Of a stretch of 8,602 nucleotides of DNA, positions 6,606 through 8,602 are shown in pieces (positions within the stretch are counted from its first letter, which is position 1; the number at the start of each line of letters is the position of its first letter). A model generated the notes under the pieces. That model made no database searches, had not been told where the DNA came from, and saw only the letters and a list, made by a program, of their open reading frames with translations. This DNA is from CAZBQC01 sp964494015. GTDB lineage: Bacteria > Bacillota_I > Bacilli_A > RF39 > UBA660. The stretch spans positions 1-8,602 of the forward strand of contig CAZBQC010000033.1 in NCBI GenBank assembly GCA_964494015.1. The letters are read 5' to 3'. A program made the position numbers and the translations under genes.

Positions 6606-7025
6606 ATGCTAAACCAATACTTAACTAATGTCTTTATGGTGCGACATAATTTATATACGATTCATTTCAATGTGATTGGAGACAATGCTTATGATTTGCA
6701 TATGAAAACAGGCGAGTGGGGGAAGTATTTTGACGAATACTATGACACGATCGCTGAGCGAATAAAGATGATGGATGGCTACCCTATTATGGCTTTAGAT
6801 GAAATAGGTCAAATAGCTAAAATTAAGGAAATATCCAGTAAAAATATTAATGCTGCTGATGGTTTGAATCTAGTTCTAAATGACTTTAAGTTATTAAATT
6901 CAATGAATAGTCAAATTGCTGATTATGCTTTAGCAAATACTGATTTATATATGTTAGATGTTATAACTGAGTTTATTAGATATCTAGATAAGAACATTTG
7001 GTTGAATACTTTGGCAAAAAAATAA
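6606..7025 (+). CDS. dps: Dps / ferritin-like DNA-protection protein
   Basis: Dps proteins form 12-subunit cages that oxidise and store iron and shield the cell from peroxide. The fold is recognised from NLYTIHFNVIGDNAYDLH, then FDEYYDTIAERI, then MDGYPIMALDEI, and a C-terminal helix DKNIWLNTLAKK resembling the family's DKHxW ending. Counting from the ATG at 6606 (139 residues), the inter-subunit ferroxidase ligands match Listeria Dps (H31, H43, D47, D58, E62) as H20, H32, Gly36, D47 and E51. One Asp is therefore replaced by Gly, with Glu37 next to it. The ATG at 6606 has no ribosome binding site and would cut about 11 residues from the usual first helix. The frame is open upstream, and an ATT at 6567 lies nine bases after GGGGAGG (6551-6557); starting there adds 13 residues and restores normal family length (152). 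The true start is undecided. The gene converges on the DUF1540 gene and shares a hairpin with it. Confidence 0.85.
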   Translation: MLNQYLTNVFMVRHNLYTIHFNVIGDNAYDLHMKTGEWGKYFDEYYDTIAERIKMMDGYPIMALDEIGQIAKIKEISSKNINAADGLNLVLNDFKLLNSMNSQIADYALANTDLYMLDVITEFIRYLDKNIWLNTLAKK

Positions 7026-7054
7026 ATGGAACTAAATATTAGTTCCATTTATTT
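7020..7054. terminator. Bidirectional terminator shared by dps and the DUF1540 gene
   Basis: A perfect 16-bp inverted repeat (7020-7035 with 7039-7054) surrounds an ATA loop. The core is ATGGAACTAA, and the outer AAATAA/TTATTT parts give an A-tract on one side and a T-tract on the other, so it can work in both directions. The dps stop (7023-7025) and the DUF1540 gene stop (7049-7051 on the reverse strand) lie in opposite arms. Confidence 0.85.
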
Positions 7055-7270
7055 ATTATCTTCCTCGTCTTCACCCTGATCATTCTCATCATCTTCATCG
7101 ATGTCTTTTGGATCGTAGCTATCGCACAATGTTTCATCTTTGTCACTGCAGTCAGCTGGTTCATCAGTATCGCAACTTATTTGAATTTCCTCTAGAGTGC
7201 AGTATGTAGCATCATCGTTGATATGTTCACATCCTTCGACATTACATTTAATTGTCTGTTTCTTTTCCAT
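7049..7270 (-). CDS. DUF1540 small cysteine-rich protein with acidic tail
   Basis: This 73-residue protein has a DUF1540-type N-terminal part: TIKCNVEGCEHINDDATYCTLEEIQIS, followed by further cysteines. The six cysteines are at positions 9, 14, 24, 33, 41 and 49. DUF1540 proteins are small cysteine-rich proteins common in Firmicutes, thought to bind metal, and their function is not established. The last 20 residues or so (from about 53) are almost all Asp and Glu, a tail that may bind cations or give solubility, which is inference. The start is supported by GGTGAT (7274-7279, reverse strand) just before the ATG. It is convergent with dps and lies downstream of deoB on the same strand, about 100 bases away with its own promoter candidate. 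The pairing of a putative metal-binding protein with Dps is suggestive only. Confidence 0.85.
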   Translation of the reverse strand: MEKKQTIKCNVEGCEHINDDATYCTLEEIQISCDTDEPADCSDKDETLCDSYDPKDIDEDDENDQGEDEEDNK

Positions 7271-7285
7271 TTCATCACCATTAGT

Positions 7286-7316
7286 AGTATAGTCAAAAAG
7301 ATGAATTGTTATACAA
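7286..7316 (-). promoter_or_regulatory. Candidate promoter of the DUF1540 gene
   Basis: On the reverse strand, TTGTAT (7311-7316) and TATACT (7286-7291) are separated by 19 bases, slightly longer than ideal. The ribosome binding site GGTGAT follows at 7274-7279. Read-through from deoB is an alternative, because I see no hairpin terminator after deoB. Confidence 0.4.
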
Positions 7317-7373
7317 TAATTTTATGAAACATCTTAGTTCCTATAATATGTATTATGTTAACTTGTATTAATT

Positions 7374-8543
7374 TTAAATCAATTTATCTAAGAAGCTAGT
7401 ACCAATATTAGGTTGCCCTACTTCGAAGTTATCAGCTATCGTTGCTCCAATATCAGCCATCGTCTCTAAGATATCTAATCTTTGAGGTTTTTTGAAATCT
7501 CTTGAATATATGATTACTGGAACATTTTCCCTGGTATGATCAGTTCCTTTGAAGGTTGGATCATTACCATGATCAGCTGTAATAATAAGCAAATCATCAT
7601 TATTTAATTTATTTAAGATAATCGGTATTTCAACATCAAACTCTTCGATAGCCCTAGCATAGCCTTCGACGTCTCGTCGATGACCGTAGAGCATATCAAA
7701 TTCATTTAAATTGCAAAAGCATAGGCCGTTGAAGTTTTTCTCCATAATATCCGTTAATTTATTGATGCCTTCAAGATTAGTAGGGGCCTTGATAACTTTT
7801 GTGATACCTTCTCCATCGTAAATATCGTTAATTTTACCGATTGAAATAACAGTATACTCATGATCCTTTAGTTCGTTTAGAACTGATTTAGAAGGAGGTT
7901 TGACAGCATAATCACGTCGATCGACAGTCCTAGTAAAATTACCTGGCTTTCCGGTAAATGGACGGGCAATTACCCTACCGACTTTATATTCTTCTTTTAA
8001 AGTAATTTGACGAATAATCTCACAGTATTCATATAATTTGTTTAAAGGAACAATATCCTCATGAGCTGCCACTTGAAGATTAGAGTCAGCCGAAGTATAA
8101 ATAATCAAATGCCCAGTTTCTAAATGTTTTGGTCCAAGAACTTGGATTATTTCAGTTCCCGAAGCAGCGATATTTCCAATTACTCCCCTACCCGTTTTAG
8201 TAATAATTTCGTCGATTAGAGTCCTAGGAAAACCAGTTTCAGTAAAGGTTTTAAAAGGAATTTTCTGTTCGATTCCCACAATTTCATAGTGACCAGAAAT
8301 CGTGTCCTTTCCAGCATTATTAGGTCTAGCAATCGTGTAGTAGGCCTCAGTTTCCTTAAACTCACTCATATTGACAGTATTTAAGAAACCTAATTTTTTT
8401 AAGTTTGGTGCAAATAACTGAGCAGTTTCCATAATATGCAGTAGAGTGTTACTTCCTTGATCACCATACTTATCAGCATCTTTAGCTTCCCCTACTCCTA
8501 GTGAATCTAAAACGATGAGGAATACTCTTTTAAATCTAATCAT
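7374..8543 (-). CDS. deoB: Phosphopentomutase DeoB
   Basis: DeoB interconverts ribose 1-phosphate and ribose 5-phosphate (and the deoxyribose forms), joining nucleoside breakdown to the pentose phosphate pathway in the cytoplasm. At 389 residues it is close to the usual 390-410. It belongs to the alkaline phosphatase-like superfamily with two manganese ions. Measured against the Bacillus cereus enzyme, the ligands are present: Asp13 in IVLDSLGVGEA, Asp283 and His288 in FDMLYGHRRD, Asp324 and His325 in TADHGND, and His336 in GTDHTREN. The phosphorylated Thr is Thr81 in GKDTISGHYE. YTSADSNLQVAAHE (149-162) and RVIARPF (190-196) are substrate-side signatures. The start is supported by AGGAGA (8551-8556, reverse strand) seven bases before the ATG. 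It begins 20 bases after the xerD-like stop, so the two are probably one operon, as in Bacillus subtilis. Confidence 0.97.
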   Translation of the reverse strand: MIRFKRVFLIVLDSLGVGEAKDADKYGDQGSNTLLHIMETAQLFAPNLKKLGFLNTVNMSEFKETEAYYTIARPNNAGKDTISGHYEIVGIEQKIPFKTFTETGFPRTLIDEIITKTGRGVIGNIAASGTEIIQVLGPKHLETGHLIIYTSADSNLQVAAHEDIVPLNKLYEYCEIIRQITLKEEYKVGRVIARPFTGKPGNFTRTVDRRDYAVKPPSKSVLNELKDHEYTVISIGKINDIYDGEGITKVIKAPTNLEGINKLTDIMEKNFNGLCFCNLNEFDMLYGHRRDVEGYARAIEEFDVEIPIILNKLNNDDLLIITADHGNDPTFKGTDHTRENVPVIIYSRDFKKPQRLDILETMADIGATIADNFEVGQPNIGTSFLDKLI

Positions 8544-8563
8544 TTTTTAATCTCCTATCTTTT

Positions 8564-8602
8564 TTATATATTGTTTCGTGGATGGAATTTTTTATAATCA
8601 TC
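8564..8602 (-). CDS. xerD: XerD-like tyrosine recombinase, C-terminal end (partial)
   Basis: Only the last 12 codons are in the window. They read DDYKKFHPRNNI and then TAA at 8564-8566 on the reverse strand. XerC/XerD recombinases end in a short helix with a Y-x-x-F/H-HPR tail a few residues after the catalytic Tyr, and this piece matches that tail closely. XerD resolves chromosome dimers at dif sites during division. In Bacillus subtilis xerD (ripX) lies directly upstream of deoB (drm), the same order and orientation as here, which supports the call. The fragment is too short to separate XerD from XerC by sequence alone. Confidence 0.65.
   Translation of the reverse strand, partial: DDYKKFHPRNNI

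Noticed and set aside
8565..8570. TATATA on the reverse strand as a deoB promoter
   Set aside because: It overlaps the xerD-like stop region, has no usable -35 box, and deoB starts only 20 bases after that stop, so co-transcription is simpler.

Overview
The window looks like chromosomal DNA from a low-GC, uncultured-type member of the Bacillota (Bacilli, or a Mollicutes-like gut lineage). Base composition is strongly AT-rich. Genes carry strong GGGAGG-type ribosome binding sites, TATAAT-like -10 boxes sit just upstream of them, and hairpin plus T-tract terminators follow. All visible Trp codons are TGG, and one gene ends in TGA, so the standard bacterial code (table 11) fits. The species cannot be named from this sequence.

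Left part (1-2258, + strand): the C-terminal end of a SpoIIM-like membrane protein; an unrecognised 260-residue protein with a good promoter and a possibly frameshifted C-terminus; a clear terminator; then mnmA, the tRNA 2-thiouridylase, with all its key residues.

Middle part (2259-6505, + strand): a tandem pair of paralogous proteins (191 and 195 residues) with a coiled-coil N-terminus and C-x-H plus C-x2-C putative zinc-binding motifs. I do not recognise this family. Next is an XRE-type DNA-binding protein whose promoter carries a perfect 12-bp palindrome over its -35 box. It is followed by a 630-residue, cysteine-free, N-terminally anchored surface protein with Ig-like (DUF5011-type) domains. 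Each of these genes appears to have its own promoter, so this is a run of monocistronic accessory genes rather than one operon.

Right part (6506-8602): a Dps-family ferritin-like gene (+) converges on a small DUF1540 gene (-), and the two share one perfect 16-bp hairpin that contains both stop codons. Then, on the - strand and transcribed leftward, come deoB (phosphopentomutase) and, running off the window edge, the last residues of an XerD-like tyrosine recombinase. The xerD-deoB order matches that known in Bacillus subtilis.

The observations most worth a second look are: the start of dps, where the only good ribosome binding site lies in a hairpin arm and points to an AUU codon; the loss of one ferroxidase ligand in Dps; the unrecognised paralogous zinc-motif pair with a nearly identical 5' module; the palindromic operator candidate of the XRE gene; and the frame break at the end of the 260-residue gene. 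I see no CRISPR array, insertion sequence, tRNA or rRNA. No gene-free stretch exceeds about 120 bases.
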